This document shows positions 51,039 through 60,512 of a stretch of 64,000 nt of DNA, piece after piece; within the stretch, counting starts at the first letter, position 1, and the number at the start of each line of letters is the position of its first letter. A program made the translations under genes and the position numbers. Location: positions 2,797,001 to 2,861,000 of the forward strand of contig NZ_CP060632.1 of NCBI RefSeq assembly GCF_014337155.1, read 5' to 3'. The notes beneath the pieces are model-generated. The model had not been told where the DNA came from and did no database searches. It saw nothing but the letters and a program-made list of their open reading frames with translations. This DNA comes from Wujia chipingensis. GTDB lineage: Bacteria; Bacillota; Clostridia; Lachnospirales; Lachnospiraceae.

Positions 51039-52424
51039 CTATAGATACGATTCCTTTACAATCGCCAATAATTGTTCTCTTGTATTCAATTCCGGTTCTT
51101 CAAGTACCCGGTCCAGCAGTGCCTTCAAAATGCGTCCCATATCCGGCCCCGGTTTTACACCGATCGCGATGAGATCTTTTCCACTGATTTCAAGTTCCGA
51201 CAGTTTCAAACATTGCTTCTGTTCTATGATCTCTGCATACATCGCTTCCATATGCGCGATCACCTGTCTGCGCTGTTCGAGATGATACGCACTCTGACCT
51301 GCCATATCGCCCTTTCGGATCTCCAGAAAATCTGCGAAATGCTCCGCGCCAAGCTGTGCCACAAACCGGCGGAAGCTCTTCATCCCCGGTCCGTCCCCGG
51401 AGAGTCCATAATCGTGATTTCTCACCAGTCTGCAAACCTGATCGATCGTATCGTTATCAAGCTTTAACCGACGCAGAATCGTGCGCGCCATCTTCGCAGA
51501 GAGTTCCTGATGTCCATAGAAATGATCGACTCCTGTTTCGTCTGTCGTCTTACATTCTGGTTTTCCAACATCATGGAGCAACGCCGCATAACGCAGGACA
51601 GGTGTTGCTGATACTGCCCGCATCACCTGCAGCGTATGACGACCGACATCATACAGATGATACGGGTTATTCTGTGGCGTCTGCATCATCCGGTCGAACT
51701 CCGGCAGAAATATATTGGTGAGTCCCAGCTCGTACGCTTCCTCCAGCCGTTCCGGATGCTTCGAAACGATCATCTTCGTAAGCTCAGTACAGATCCGTTC
51801 TGCACTGATATCCTTCAGGAACTTTGCCTGATCGCGCATCGCTTCCCGCGTCTGATTCTCAATTACAAAATCAAGCTGTGCCGCAAACCGGACTGCACGC
51901 AGGATACGAAGTGCATCCTCGTCAAACCGTTCTGATGCCTCACCCACGCAGCGGATGATTCCTTTCTCCAGGTCCTCCTGTCCACTGAAAATGTCGATCA
52001 CACCCTGCTCCGGGTTATATGCCATTGCATTGATCGTAAAATCCCGTCGTTTCAGATCCTCTTCCAGGCTCGCTGTGAAGCACACGGATTCCGGACGACG
52101 GTGGTCGGTATAAACACCATCCACCCGGTATGTCGTCACCTCAAATGCATAATCGGTATGACTGGCAAGCGATCCACTTCCATCGTCCAAAATCTCGCGA
52201 TCCACTAAGACCGTCACCGTTCCATGCTGGATTCCCGTATCGATCGTGCGGTGGAAAATTGCCTTGACCTCCTCCGGTTTCGCCGAGGTCGTGATATCCC
52301 AGTCATTCGGCTGCTTGCCGAGCAGGCTGTCCCGCACGCAACCGCCAACAATATATGCCTCATACCCATGCTTATTTAATTGTTGTAAAATATATGCCGC
52401 CCCTGTCGGAATTTCTATTTTCAT
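51039..52424 (-). CDS. cca: CCA tRNA nucleotidyltransferase with HD domain
   Basis: 461 aa. The class II nucleotidyltransferase head has GGCVRDSLLGKQPNDWDITT, RRDFTINAMAYNPEQG and the DEDALRILRAVRFAAQ neck. A C-terminal HD domain (AALLHDVGKPEC, VRNHDYGL) is fused, as in some clostridial enzymes. It adds or repairs the CCA end of tRNAs. ATG 52424 follows TGGGTGAAATAC. Confidence 0.95.
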   Translation of the reverse strand: MKIEIPTGAAYILQQLNKHGYEAYIVGGCVRDSLLGKQPNDWDITTSAKPEEVKAIFHRTIDTGIQHGTVTVLVDREILDDGSGSLASHTDYAFEVTTYRVDGVYTDHRRPESVCFTASLEEDLKRRDFTINAMAYNPEQGVIDIFSGQEDLEKGIIRCVGEASERFDEDALRILRAVRFAAQLDFVIENQTREAMRDQAKFLKDISAERICTELTKMIVSKHPERLEEAYELGLTNIFLPEFDRMMQTPQNNPYHLYDVGRHTLQVMRAVSATPVLRYAALLHDVGKPECKTTDETGVDHFYGHQELSAKMARTILRRLKLDNDTIDQVCRLVRNHDYGLSGDGPGMKSFRRFVAQLGAEHFADFLEIRKGDMAGQSAYHLEQRRQVIAHMEAMYAEIIEQKQCLKLSELEISGKDLIAIGVKPGPDMGRILKALLDRVLEEPELNTREQLLAIVKESYL

Positions 52425-52447
52425 GTATTTCACCCAAATAAACAACT

Positions 52448-52469
52448 ACCCCGCTGATGTCAGCAGGGT
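52448..52469 (-). terminator. Weak hairpin after proS
   Basis: ACCCCGCTGA pairs with TCAGCAGGGT (one mismatch) on the plus-strand coordinates; the minus strand is followed by a T-rich stretch. It could terminate part of the proS transcript before cca. Confidence 0.4.
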
Positions 52470-52489
52470 AAATGTTCTGATTTCTATTT

Positions 52490-53926
52490 TTAGTATGCCT
52501 TTCCAAAATAAACCATGTGTTTCGCAGGCTTGCCACAATGTACACATACATCACCAAGCTTCTCCTGTGCAAACGGGATACATCTCGTTGTTGCACCTGT
52601 CTCGTCCTTGATGGCTGTCTCGCAGGCTTCCTCGCCACACCACATAGCCTTGATGAATCCCTGCTTCTTCTCCAGAATATCTGTGAACTCATCCCAGTTT
52701 GTAGCGACATGTGTATTCGCATCACGATGTGCCTTTGCCTTTGCATACATATCATCATGCATCTGTGCAAGCAATGCCTCACAGGTCTCTGACAGCTTGT
52801 CGAATGGTACGATGGTCTTCTCTCTTGTATCACGGCGGACAACAACTGCCTGTCCTGCCTCGATATCCTTCGGTCCAACCTCAACACGAAGTGGGATACC
52901 CTTTACTTCCTGCTCGGCGAACTTGAATCCAGGACTCTTATCGGAATCATCAACTTTCACACGGAAGTTGGATGCGAGCACGCTGCGAAGCTCTTCTGCC
53001 TTCTCGAGTACGCCCTCTTTTTTCTGCATGATCGGAACGATCATGATCTGTGTCGGAGCAACCTTCGGAGGAAGTACCAGTCCGCTGTCATCACCATGCA
53101 CCATGATGATAGCGCCGATCATTCTCGTTGTCATACCCCAAGATGTCTGATGTACATACTGAAGCTTATTATCCTTATCTGTATACTGAACGCCAAATGC
53201 TCTTGCAAATCCATCCCCAAAGTTGTGGCTCGTTCCGGACTGCAGTGCCTTACCATCGTGCATCAGCGACTCGATCGTATAAGTTGCCTCAGCACCTGCG
53301 AATTTCTCTTTGTCTGTCTTACGTCCCTTGATAACCGGAATTGCAAGCACGTCCTCGCAGAAATCCGCATACACATTCAGCATCTGGATCGTTCTTGCCT
53401 CTGCCTCTTCTGCTGTTGCATGTGCGGTATGGCCTTCCTGCCACAGGAACTCTCTCGAGCGAAGGAATGGTCTTGTCTCCTTCTCCCAACGCACAACGGA
53501 GCACCACTGGTTATATACCTTTGGAAGATCACGGTAGCTCTCGATCTCCTTAGAATAAAAATCACAGAATAATGTCTCGGATGTTGGTCTGACGCACAGG
53601 CGCTCCTGCAGTTCATTCAATCCGCCATGTGTTACCCATGCAACCTCCGGTGCGAATCCTTCGACATGATCCTTCTCCTTCTCAAGCAGGCTCTCCGGAA
53701 TAAACATTGGAAGGTATACATTCTCTACGCCGGTTGCCTTGAAACGCTCATCGAGATTCTTCTGGATCAGTTCCCAGATCGCGTAGCCTGCCGGTTTGAA
53801 AACCATACATCCCTTTACGCTTGTGTAATCACACAGCTCTGCTTTACGGACAACGTCCGTATACCACTGTGCAAAATCCTCATCCATCGCTGTAATATGC
53901 TCTACTAATTTCTTGTCCTTTGCCAT
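52490..53926 (-). CDS. proS: Prolyl-tRNA synthetase (eukaryote/archaeal-like type)
   Basis: 478 aa. Class II motifs include [40 protein letters not shown] and a C-terminal extension with CxxC-like cysteines ([10 protein letters not shown]). It is the shorter type without the bacterial editing insert, which occurs in many clostridia. It charges tRNA-Pro. ATG 53926 follows AGGAAAAGAG. Confidence 0.95.
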   Translation of the reverse strand: MAKDKKLVEHITAMDEDFAQWYTDVVRKAELCDYTSVKGCMVFKPAGYAIWELIQKNLDERFKATGVENVYLPMFIPESLLEKEKDHVEGFAPEVAWVTHGGLNELQERLCVRPTSETLFCDFYSKEIESYRDLPKVYNQWCSVVRWEKETRPFLRSREFLWQEGHTAHATAEEAEARTIQMLNVYADFCEDVLAIPVIKGRKTDKEKFAGAEATYTIESLMHDGKALQSGTSHNFGDGFARAFGVQYTDKDNKLQYVHQTSWGMTTRMIGAIIMVHGDDSGLVLPPKVAPTQIMIVPIMQKKEGVLEKAEELRSVLASNFRVKVDDSDKSPGFKFAEQEVKGIPLRVEVGPKDIEAGQAVVVRRDTREKTIVPFDKLSETCEALLAQMHDDMYAKAKAHRDANTHVATNWDEFTDILEKKQGFIKAMWCGEEACETAIKDETGATTRCIPFAQEKLGDVCVHCGKPAKHMVYFGKAY

Positions 53927-53951
53927 TTCTCTTTTCCTTTCTATTTCCACT

Positions 53952-54662
53952 TTATTCAAACTCATCTAAATCAAGCACCTCGAAGGCCTCGCCCTCCGGT
54001 TCCTTCTTGATCACGATTTCTTCCCCGGTGATGGGATGTGTAAATTCCATCCGTGAGGAGAATAAACCGATCTGTTTATATTTACGTTTTGTCTTCGCGA
54101 ATTTCGGGTTATATTTCGTATCACCCCAGATACCACAGCCCCGGCTCGCAAACTGTGCCCGGATCTGATGATGTCTGCCTGTGACAAGCTCAATCAACAC
54201 ATAACTGAGCGTTCCATCGTCCGTATCCATGACATCAAGCACCTCATAATATAGCTCTGCGCGCTTGGCACCCTTTTCGCCTTTTTTCACGACTTTCGTT
54301 GTGTTCGTTTTTCCATCCCGCAGAAGATAGTCTACCATCTCGCCTTCAAAATCCGGAAGCTCTCCGGTTATGACCGCCTGATAATATTTCGCGATCTCAC
54401 CATCCTGCTGCATGTCCGAAAGCTTCGCTGCTACCTCTGGAGTTTTTGCAAATACCATCACACCCCCTACGGGACGATCCAGCCGGTGAATCGCAGCTAC
54501 ATACGGCTCTTCCGCCTGCTCCGATTCCTCTTGGTCATACAGGTAATGCTTGATTTTCGTAATCATATCTTCATCGTTGCCCTTGTCGCCCTGTGACAAC
54601 ACACCATACGGCTTCACGCAGGCAAGCAGATATGCATCCTCGTATAAAATCTCTAACTTCAT
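53952..54662 (-). CDS. RluA-family pseudouridine synthase
   Basis: 236 aa, shorter than RluD because the N-terminal S4 domain is missing. The catalytic Asp lies in [17 protein letters not shown], and [22 protein letters not shown] is conserved. It converts uridine to pseudouridine in rRNA or tRNA; the target is unknown. It heads a run with proS 25 bases downstream, from a strong promoter. Confidence 0.92.
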   Translation of the reverse strand: MKLEILYEDAYLLACVKPYGVLSQGDKGNDEDMITKIKHYLYDQEESEQAEEPYVAAIHRLDRPVGGVMVFAKTPEVAAKLSDMQQDGEIAKYYQAVITGELPDFEGEMVDYLLRDGKTNTTKVVKKGEKGAKRAELYYEVLDVMDTDDGTLSYVLIELVTGRHHQIRAQFASRGCGIWGDTKYNPKFAKTKRKYKQIGLFSSRMEFTHPITGEEIVIKKEPEGEAFEVLDLDEFE

Positions 54663-54725
54663 AATTCCTGTCCATTTCCGATATAATTCCTATATCTTAG
54701 CTATATTTACACATAACTAAAAGGA

Positions 54726-54754
54726 ATTATACAAGAGTTGCCATCTTTTTGCAA
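54726..54754 (-). promoter_or_regulatory. Sigma-A promoter of the rluA-like/proS run
   Basis: On the minus strand: TTGCAA, 17 bases, TATAAT (perfect -10), 64 bases before the start. Confidence 0.75.
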
Positions 54755-54780
54755 CCAGCGGACACAGAAAGTTTTTGATC

Positions 54781-55506
54781 TTACCGGTGTTTTTTGAAGA
54801 TTCCCTTTTTCGTTTTCGTTGCTGCTACCTCTGCATTTGCCTGCTGGATTTCCCGCAGCACCGTGTCCAGTCTCCGGTACCGTGCTTCCTCGCGTTCCTC
54901 TTTCTCCCGCATAACTGCATCAAACTGCCGCATCACATCCGCGGTCACTTCCTCCTTAATGGATGTCGTGATAATATCCTTGTTCTCGCGCAGGGCAGTT
55001 GCGATCACACGGTTCATCACGCTTTGCAGTTGTGCCTGCTTGAAGTCGACAACCTTATCCTCATCCCCCACCATCTTCTGCATGCGTTCTAACATCGAAT
55101 CCTTATCCTCATCCATCCGGGTATGTACGGGGCGAAGCTCCACCGACGATGTGCGCTTGATGTTCGCTTCCGGTTTGCATGGTTTATCCTCGTTGTCTGT
55201 TTCTTCCTGTGCTGTTTTTGCGCAATCGATGGTCTGCGCATTCCCCTCATTTTTTTCTTCTGTCGAATCCAAAGCATCCTCTTCAGATTTTGCACGTTTT
55301 GCACGAATGATCGCATTTCGGATATCCTTGAGCATCAGTCCCTCTTCCTTCATCGCTTTCACGCTCTCAAACAACCGGATATCGCGATCATCATAATACC
55401 GATGTCCCTGCGCATTCCGCTTAATGTCGAGTTTTAATTCATCCTCCCAATATCGAAGTACATGTGCTTCCACATGCAGTTTTTTTGCAGCTTCCTTGAT
55501 TGTCAT
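54781..55506 (-). CDS. MerR-type DNA-binding protein with long charged tail
   Basis: 241 aa. The N-terminal MerR HTH (TIKEAAKKLHVEAHVLRYWE, AQGHRYYDDRDIRLFES) occupies about 1-70. The remaining 170 residues are highly charged, with no metal or drug-binding domain: a disordered acidic segment, then a predicted coiled coil (about 145-230) ending in a basic IFKKHR. Start 55506 has AAAGGAGAG at 9 bases. Such architectures occur in RacA-like chromosome-anchoring proteins, a possible but unproven parallel. Confidence 0.82.
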   Translation of the reverse strand: MTIKEAAKKLHVEAHVLRYWEDELKLDIKRNAQGHRYYDDRDIRLFESVKAMKEEGLMLKDIRNAIIRAKRAKSEEDALDSTEEKNEGNAQTIDCAKTAQEETDNEDKPCKPEANIKRTSSVELRPVHTRMDEDKDSMLERMQKMVGDEDKVVDFKQAQLQSVMNRVIATALRENKDIITTSIKEEVTADVMRQFDAVMREKEEREEARYRRLDTVLREIQQANAEVAATKTKKGIFKKHR

Positions 55507-55769
55507 AATTCCCATCTCTCCTTTAATTGTAAACATTTTTCCCCGTTCTTACCTTAACATAAATATACTTACATGAAACCTGCTTTCGTATACTTTATGT
55601 AGCCATTTTTCCTGTCCGTTCGACAGATGTATTTCTGTGCATTTTATGTGAAATATGCATCGGATGATTGCAGATTTTGATTATTTCGAGTATGATTATT
55701 TTGTATGTCTATCCAATTAAAGCAGATACTATACTATAAGATACAGGAAAACGGAGGTTATAGATTTAT

Positions 55770-57686
55770 ATGTGGAAAAAATTTTACAAGAAGGCGACTG
55801 CGCTCGCACTTGTCTGTGCGATGTCCGTCATGCTGACCGCATGTGGTGACAGCAACAGCAGCTGGAAGGCAGCATCTTCGTCCTTAGAGAATTCTGTGGA
55901 GGACGCGATTGCCGCAGGAAATACAGAGCCGGAAGCATCTCCGATCGATGCCTCCTCCCTGGAAGATTGTGCCTATGCATTGCCTGATCCAACTGGAGAA
56001 GAAGCAAAAGCCGAGCAGGAACGGTTTCATACTTACCTGATGGATAACTTTAAGGAGAGCGTCACAAGCGATACCGTCACGCTTCACTATACCGTTGCCA
56101 ATCCAGCCCACTACGATCTGGATGTTCCAACTGCAACCTTTGGCGATGCGGAAATCTCCGAGGACGCCATTGCAAGTGACAAAAAAGAAACCGAAGATGA
56201 AATCACAGAACTGCAAAGCTTTGACTACGATCTCCTGACCGGATCGCAGAAATACACCTATGATGTTATCAAGGATTATCTGGATCTGAATCTGGAATCC
56301 TATGATTACACATATCTGTACGAACCATTTGCCTACACAAGCGGCTTGCAGACAAACATGCCGATCAACATGTCGGAATACAAATTCTACAACGAAGGGG
56401 ACGTTCAGGACTATCTGGCATTGCTTGGACAGTTATCCGATTATTATGGAAAATATCTGGACTTTGAACAGACAAAGATTGACAAAGGGCTTTTCATGAA
56501 CGAGCATTCCGCCAGCGAGGTTGTTCGCCAGTGTGAAGAATTCATTGCAACTCCGGAAGAGAATCTTCTGATTGCAACCTTTGAAGATAAGGTTCGCGGT
56601 GTCGAGGGCTTGAGTGAAGAACAGATTCAGGACTACATTACCCAGAATCACGATACGGTTATCAATTCCGTCATCCCTTGCTACAAGAATGTAATTAACT
56701 TCTTTAATGCACACAAGGATGATGGACAAAACGATCTGGGCCTTGCCGGGTTTGAACACGGAAAAGAATATTACGCATATCTGTTAAAGGATAAGGTTGG
56801 CACTGACAAAACGCCGGAGGAAGTCATCGACTGGCTGGACAACGCCATCGATGATGTCATGTATGAATACCAGACAACCGCGCTTGCCAACTATTCCGCT
56901 TACGAGCAGTACTTTAACGATTCCAGTGACGGCTTATATGCGGATAACGATCCGCTGGAGACGATCAACTACTTTAAGGATGCTTTTGCCGACCGCTTCC
57001 CTGCCATGCCTGACGTGCATTACACCGTTGAAAATGTCCATGAATCCCTAGAAGATATCGTCAGTCCGGCATTCTATGTGACAACACCAATTGATGCCTA
57101 CGACGAAAACTCCATCTACCTGAATATGGGCAGTGACGGCGCCGGTGATCTGTGGTCCACCCTTGCGCACGAAGGAATCCCCGGACATATGTATCAGTTC
57201 ACCTACTACTTGAGCACGAACCCGGAACCAATCCGCGCGTTGCTTAACTTTAACGGCTACACCGAGGGCTGGGCTACCTATGTTGAGATGATGAGCTACG
57301 ATATGTACAAAGATTATCCGGATGACAGTTATGCAGATTTCGAACGGATCAACTCTGAGTTGAACCTGCTTGTCAGTGCCCGTGTCGAAATCGGTGTCAA
57401 CTATGAGGGCTGGGATCTGGAAGCAACACAGAAGTACCTCTCCGACAATGGTTTCAATTCTGATGGAGCCGAAAGCATCATGGATTACGTTATCGCCGAA
57501 CCAGTCAACTACCAGATGTATGTCATGGGCTGGCAGTCCTTCCAGGAGCTTCGTGACTATGCAGAATCCGCCCTTGACAACAAGTTCGACGAGCAGGCTT
57601 TCCACAAGGTTGTGCTTGATGCAGGTCCATCCCAGTTCTATCTGATTGAGAAGCTTGTCAAACAGTATGTAAAGGATAATTTATAA
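55770..57686 (+). CDS. DUF885 lipoprotein, putative zinc metallopeptidase
   Basis: 638 aa. Signal peptide with lipobox (SVMLTACGDSN), so it is a surface lipoprotein. Near the C-terminal third, LAHEGIPGHMYQFTYYL gives the HExxxxH metal-site motif of DUF885, followed by GYTEGWATYVEMM for the third ligand. Family members are thought to be peptidases related to M1/M32-like folds. It has AAAACGGAGG before the ATG and a terminator after. Confidence 0.9.
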   Translation: MWKKFYKKATALALVCAMSVMLTACGDSNSSWKAASSSLENSVEDAIAAGNTEPEASPIDASSLEDCAYALPDPTGEEAKAEQERFHTYLMDNFKESVTSDTVTLHYTVANPAHYDLDVPTATFGDAEISEDAIASDKKETEDEITELQSFDYDLLTGSQKYTYDVIKDYLDLNLESYDYTYLYEPFAYTSGLQTNMPINMSEYKFYNEGDVQDYLALLGQLSDYYGKYLDFEQTKIDKGLFMNEHSASEVVRQCEEFIATPEENLLIATFEDKVRGVEGLSEEQIQDYITQNHDTVINSVIPCYKNVINFFNAHKDDGQNDLGLAGFEHGKEYYAYLLKDKVGTDKTPEEVIDWLDNAIDDVMYEYQTTALANYSAYEQYFNDSSDGLYADNDPLETINYFKDAFADRFPAMPDVHYTVENVHESLEDIVSPAFYVTTPIDAYDENSIYLNMGSDGAGDLWSTLAHEGIPGHMYQFTYYLSTNPEPIRALLNFNGYTEGWATYVEMMSYDMYKDYPDDSYADFERINSELNLLVSARVEIGVNYEGWDLEATQKYLSDNGFNSDGAESIMDYVIAEPVNYQMYVMGWQSFQELRDYAESALDNKFDEQAFHKVVLDAGPSQFYLIEKLVKQYVKDNL

Positions 57687-57699
57687 TTTCATATATAGT

Positions 57700-57735
57700 A
57701 AAAAGCAGCTCTTTAATTTAAAGAGTTGCTTTTTT
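57700..57735. terminator. Bidirectional terminator between the DUF885 gene and padR
   Basis: AAAAAGCAGCTCTTTA pairs with TAAAGAGTTGCTTTTT around three bases, with T-runs both ways. Confidence 0.9.
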
Positions 57736-57748
57736 GTTTCAACTTACT

Positions 57749-58078
57749 CTATTTCAGGCTCAAGATTTCATTCATAACCTGTGAGAACTCCCGGTACTCG
57801 GAAACCAACGCTTGCAGTCGTTCCCTTCCCGCATCCTCCAGATGATAATACACCTTTACCATCCGCTCACCGGTCTGCTTCTTATAATCACTAATGTACT
57901 GCTGATCAATCAGCTTATATAACGTCGGATACAGAGTACCCACCGACAACGAAATCTTATCTTTCGAAGCACGCTTTATACTTTTTACAATTTCATAACC
58001 GTAACAATCCTTCTCCGAAAGGAATTTCAACACGAGCAATTCCACATAGCCGCGGTAAAACATATTTTTATTTTCCAT
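57749..58078 (-). CDS. PadR-family regulator (partner of the gene upstream)
   Basis: 109 aa: FLSEKDCYGYEIVKSIK, LSVGTLYPTLYKLIDQQYI, RMVKVYYHLEDAGRERL. This is the standard PadR winged helix. It sits 19 bases after a single-TM protein whose N-terminus is DUF1700/DUF6120-like, an arrangement common in Firmicutes where the pair forms a small operon. Confidence 0.92.
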   Translation of the reverse strand: MENKNMFYRGYVELLVLKFLSEKDCYGYEIVKSIKRASKDKISLSVGTLYPTLYKLIDQQYISDYKKQTGERMVKVYYHLEDAGRERLQALVSEYREFSQVMNEILSLK

Positions 58079-58097
58079 ATATTCGTCCTAAACAGCA

Positions 58098-58625
58098 CTA
58101 TTCTGTTTCCCCAGATGGCGGAACTTCTTTAATAACATACGATTTGAATCCATCGGTATTACCACCTGTAGGTCTGATTGCTGTAATCACCGCATCTCCA
58201 TATTCATTATATAGAGAGCCGCCATATCTATCCAAATACGCTCTGATTGGATCATAGATTTCTACTGATTGAGAAGCTACATCTTCGGTTGTAACTTCTG
58301 CATTTTTTGACTTTGCACCCAATCCAGCAAATGCATACACGCCAAACAGCAAAAAGCAGGAACAAGCAGTTGCAATTACATACTTTGCTGCTAATTTTCG
58401 TACATTCCGTATATCTGATATCTCAATTTCCTTCTGGTAATTCAGAATCACTTCCTGTGGTTTTCCAAACTCCTCTACCAGCATTTCATAGGTGCATCGT
58501 TCATGTTCCCGAACAAAATTCTCTATATCATCCGCTACCGATACCAGAAACTTCTTCCTGCACGCTCTTCCATACGGAAAATAGTCCTTCAATAATTTCA
58601 TATATTTCCGCTTTGCCCTGTTCAT
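58098..58625 (-). CDS. Single-TM protein linked to PadR (DUF6120/DUF1700-like)
   Basis: 175 aa. A cytoplasmic helical N-terminus (MNRAKRKYMKLLKDYFP, YEMLVEEFGKPQEVILNYQ) precedes one membrane helix (about 80-100) and an external tail (YDPIRAYLDRYGGSLYNEYG). The N-terminal part resembles DUF1700/DUF6120 proteins that pair with PadR. It has a near-consensus promoter and shares the transcript with padR. Confidence 0.78.
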   Translation of the reverse strand: MNRAKRKYMKLLKDYFPYGRACRKKFLVSVADDIENFVREHERCTYEMLVEEFGKPQEVILNYQKEIEISDIRNVRKLAAKYVIATACSCFLLFGVYAFAGLGAKSKNAEVTTEDVASQSVEIYDPIRAYLDRYGGSLYNEYGDAVITAIRPTGGNTDGFKSYVIKEVPPSGETE

Positions 58626-58652
58626 AGGAATACCCCCTTTCGAATTTATTTG

Positions 58653-58682
58653 ACTATATCATATATATTATCGTTTGTCAAA
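58653..58682 (-). promoter_or_regulatory. Strong promoter of the PadR pair, with an overlapping inverted repeat
   Basis: On the minus strand: TTGACA, 17 bases, TATAGT. TTTGAC (58649-58654) and GTCAAA (58677-58682) form an inverted repeat spanning it, a plausible site for PadR autorepression. Confidence 0.7.
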
Positions 58683-58711
58683 TGTTTCGTTTTCCGATAT
58701 ATTTAATTGAA

Positions 58712-58747
58712 ATAATAGGAGGAATTCTAAACCATTCCTCCTATTAT
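58712..58747. terminator. Perfect 14-bp hairpin after the ChW gene
   Basis: ATAATAGGAGGAAT (58712-58725) pairs fully with ATTCCTCCTATTAT (58734-58747) around eight bases. The T-run is weak. Note that the stem contains a GGAGGA sequence. Confidence 0.65.
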
Positions 58748-58754
58748 CAATTAT

Positions 58755-60296
58755 TTATTTGATTTTCAAGTATATAATCTTATCATTCGCTAAATAATTT
58801 CTCTCAATAATGGAAAGATCTTTTACCGCTGGATCTGTTATAGACACGCTTTTGCCTGTATTTTCATCATAGATTTTTTGTGGAAATCCAATTACCATAG
58901 TGCACTTGGTATCTCCAAATTGTTTAACACTTGCATATTGATTCGGTTCTCCACCACAATATAAAATATTCGTATACTTCTTTCCGTTTAATGTGCACGA
59001 CACTCCGAAATCCTCATGCACGCCAAAATGTTCCTCTCCAAAGAAAACTTTTGATCCTTCGCTAGCAGCAACTTCTAATGTATATGTACACTTTTTATAA
59101 TCAACGCCTGCGAATTTAATTGTAATCGTTCCTCCATAAAACCATTTTAATGTCACTGCTTCGCCAACCTTTAATGGGTTAAAATAAGAGACTTCGGATT
59201 TATCAACATATGGCTGCGTGTATGAAAGGAATGAACTATCTTCTGCAACCTTTACCCCTTTATATGTACCTTCATACATCATTTTATACAAACTACTATT
59301 GTAATTCCCCGAACCATATTCAAGAGCACCTTTTTTCAATACAACAATTTGAATTGCTTCCAGTCTCTTTGCAAACCCTGCCGTTCCTGCGCTTTCACCA
59401 TTCTTTGCCCAGCCAAGCCAGCCATAAGACTGTGCGTGTACTCGATAATACACATCATAATACTGTGATAATTCACCAGTCAATTTTATCTCAATTGCTT
59501 CCAGACGCTTTGCTTCGCCCTGTGTTCCAGACATCTCTCCATTACTTACCCAATCACGCCAGCCATAACTCTGTACATGGGTACGATATGTTACCCCGCC
59601 ACTATATTGATTGTCATTTACTGTAATAGAAATACCTTCCAGTCTTTTTGCTTGTCCAACAGTTCCGCTAACCGTACCATCTGTTGCCCAATTTTTCTCC
59701 CAGCCATACGTTTGTCTATGTACTCTATACGCGATAGACGGCTCTTCAGAAATCGATTTCTTCGGCACTATCTGTACGCAGATTTCTTCGAGTCTTTTTG
59801 CCTCCCCTGTTGTACCTGCAAGTGCTCCATTATATACCCAGCCCTGATTATCTCCATATGTCTGGATATGTGCACGATAACGAACGTCATAATATTTTGC
59901 AAGTTCTCCTGTCAGTCGCATTTCGATTGCTTCCAACCGTTTGCCTTCCCCATGTGTACCTGCAGCCTGTCCAGCATTTAACCACGCTGTCCACCCATAA
60001 GTCTGCCGATGAACACGATACTGCAATGTACCTGCATATCCCGTATTGTTCTTGAGATTCACAGTCACACTTTCCACTCGTTTTGCCATCCCTCGTGTTC
60101 CTAACACAAGTGTCTGAATTCCTCCCTGACTAACAAGCTTTCCATTCTGATCTGCGAACGTCTGTACATGCGCCTTTCCAGATAAGCTAATACTTTCTGC
60201 CGCTTTTGTGTTTCCCATATCTGGAACAAACAATACACTCAGACACAATACAAGCATAGACAACATCGCTACAATTTTTCTTGATACTCTTTTCAT
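58755..60296 (-). CDS. Secreted ChW-repeat protein with six repeats
   Basis: 513 aa. A signal peptide (MKRVSRKIVAMLSMLVLCL, ending near NTKAAES) is followed by six ChW (clostridial hydrophobic, conserved Trp) units at about 40-335, each of the form YRxHxQSYGWxxW...G...GxxGEAKRLEAIxI. The first unit is divergent and lacks the Trp. The last 180 residues are a different, beta-rich domain without a name (GGTITIKFAGVDYKKCTYTL, FFGEEHFGVHEDFG). No LPxTG anchor is visible, so it is secreted or held by repeat binding. ATG has GGGAGGTGCG. Confidence 0.9.
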   Translation of the reverse strand: MKRVSRKIVAMLSMLVLCLSVLFVPDMGNTKAAESISLSGKAHVQTFADQNGKLVSQGGIQTLVLGTRGMAKRVESVTVNLKNNTGYAGTLQYRVHRQTYGWTAWLNAGQAAGTHGEGKRLEAIEMRLTGELAKYYDVRYRAHIQTYGDNQGWVYNGALAGTTGEAKRLEEICVQIVPKKSISEEPSIAYRVHRQTYGWEKNWATDGTVSGTVGQAKRLEGISITVNDNQYSGGVTYRTHVQSYGWRDWVSNGEMSGTQGEAKRLEAIEIKLTGELSQYYDVYYRVHAQSYGWLGWAKNGESAGTAGFAKRLEAIQIVVLKKGALEYGSGNYNSSLYKMMYEGTYKGVKVAEDSSFLSYTQPYVDKSEVSYFNPLKVGEAVTLKWFYGGTITIKFAGVDYKKCTYTLEVAASEGSKVFFGEEHFGVHEDFGVSCTLNGKKYTNILYCGGEPNQYASVKQFGDTKCTMVIGFPQKIYDENTGKSVSITDPAVKDLSIIERNYLANDKIIYLKIK

Positions 60297-60343
60297 ATCG
60301 CACCTCCCTGATTTTTTATCATCAAATATTTTAATGATTACCC

Positions 60344-60352
60344 ATTATATCA
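60344..60352 (-). promoter_or_regulatory. Extended -10 promoter of the ChW gene
   Basis: TGATATAAT on the minus strand, 47 bases before the start; the -35 region is weak, as expected for an extended -10 type. Confidence 0.5.
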
Positions 60353-60463
60353 TCTATTTTCACGGAAAAATGTATTGATGCAAAATCAGTTCATATATTG
60401 ACATAATTGGTATTTTGAACGCTGAATGGGGGGATTATAAAGCCATAATTTATATAAAAAAAA

Positions 60464-60489
60464 TAACCCGCGTCAGCCGACGCGAGTTA
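60464..60489 (-). terminator. Intrinsic terminator of pckA
   Basis: TAACCCGCGTC pairs with GACGCGAGTTA (one mismatch) around four bases; on the minus strand a run of eight Ts follows. Confidence 0.92.
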
Positions 60490-60512
60490 CCCTTATTTAT
60501 TCGCTTATTAAA

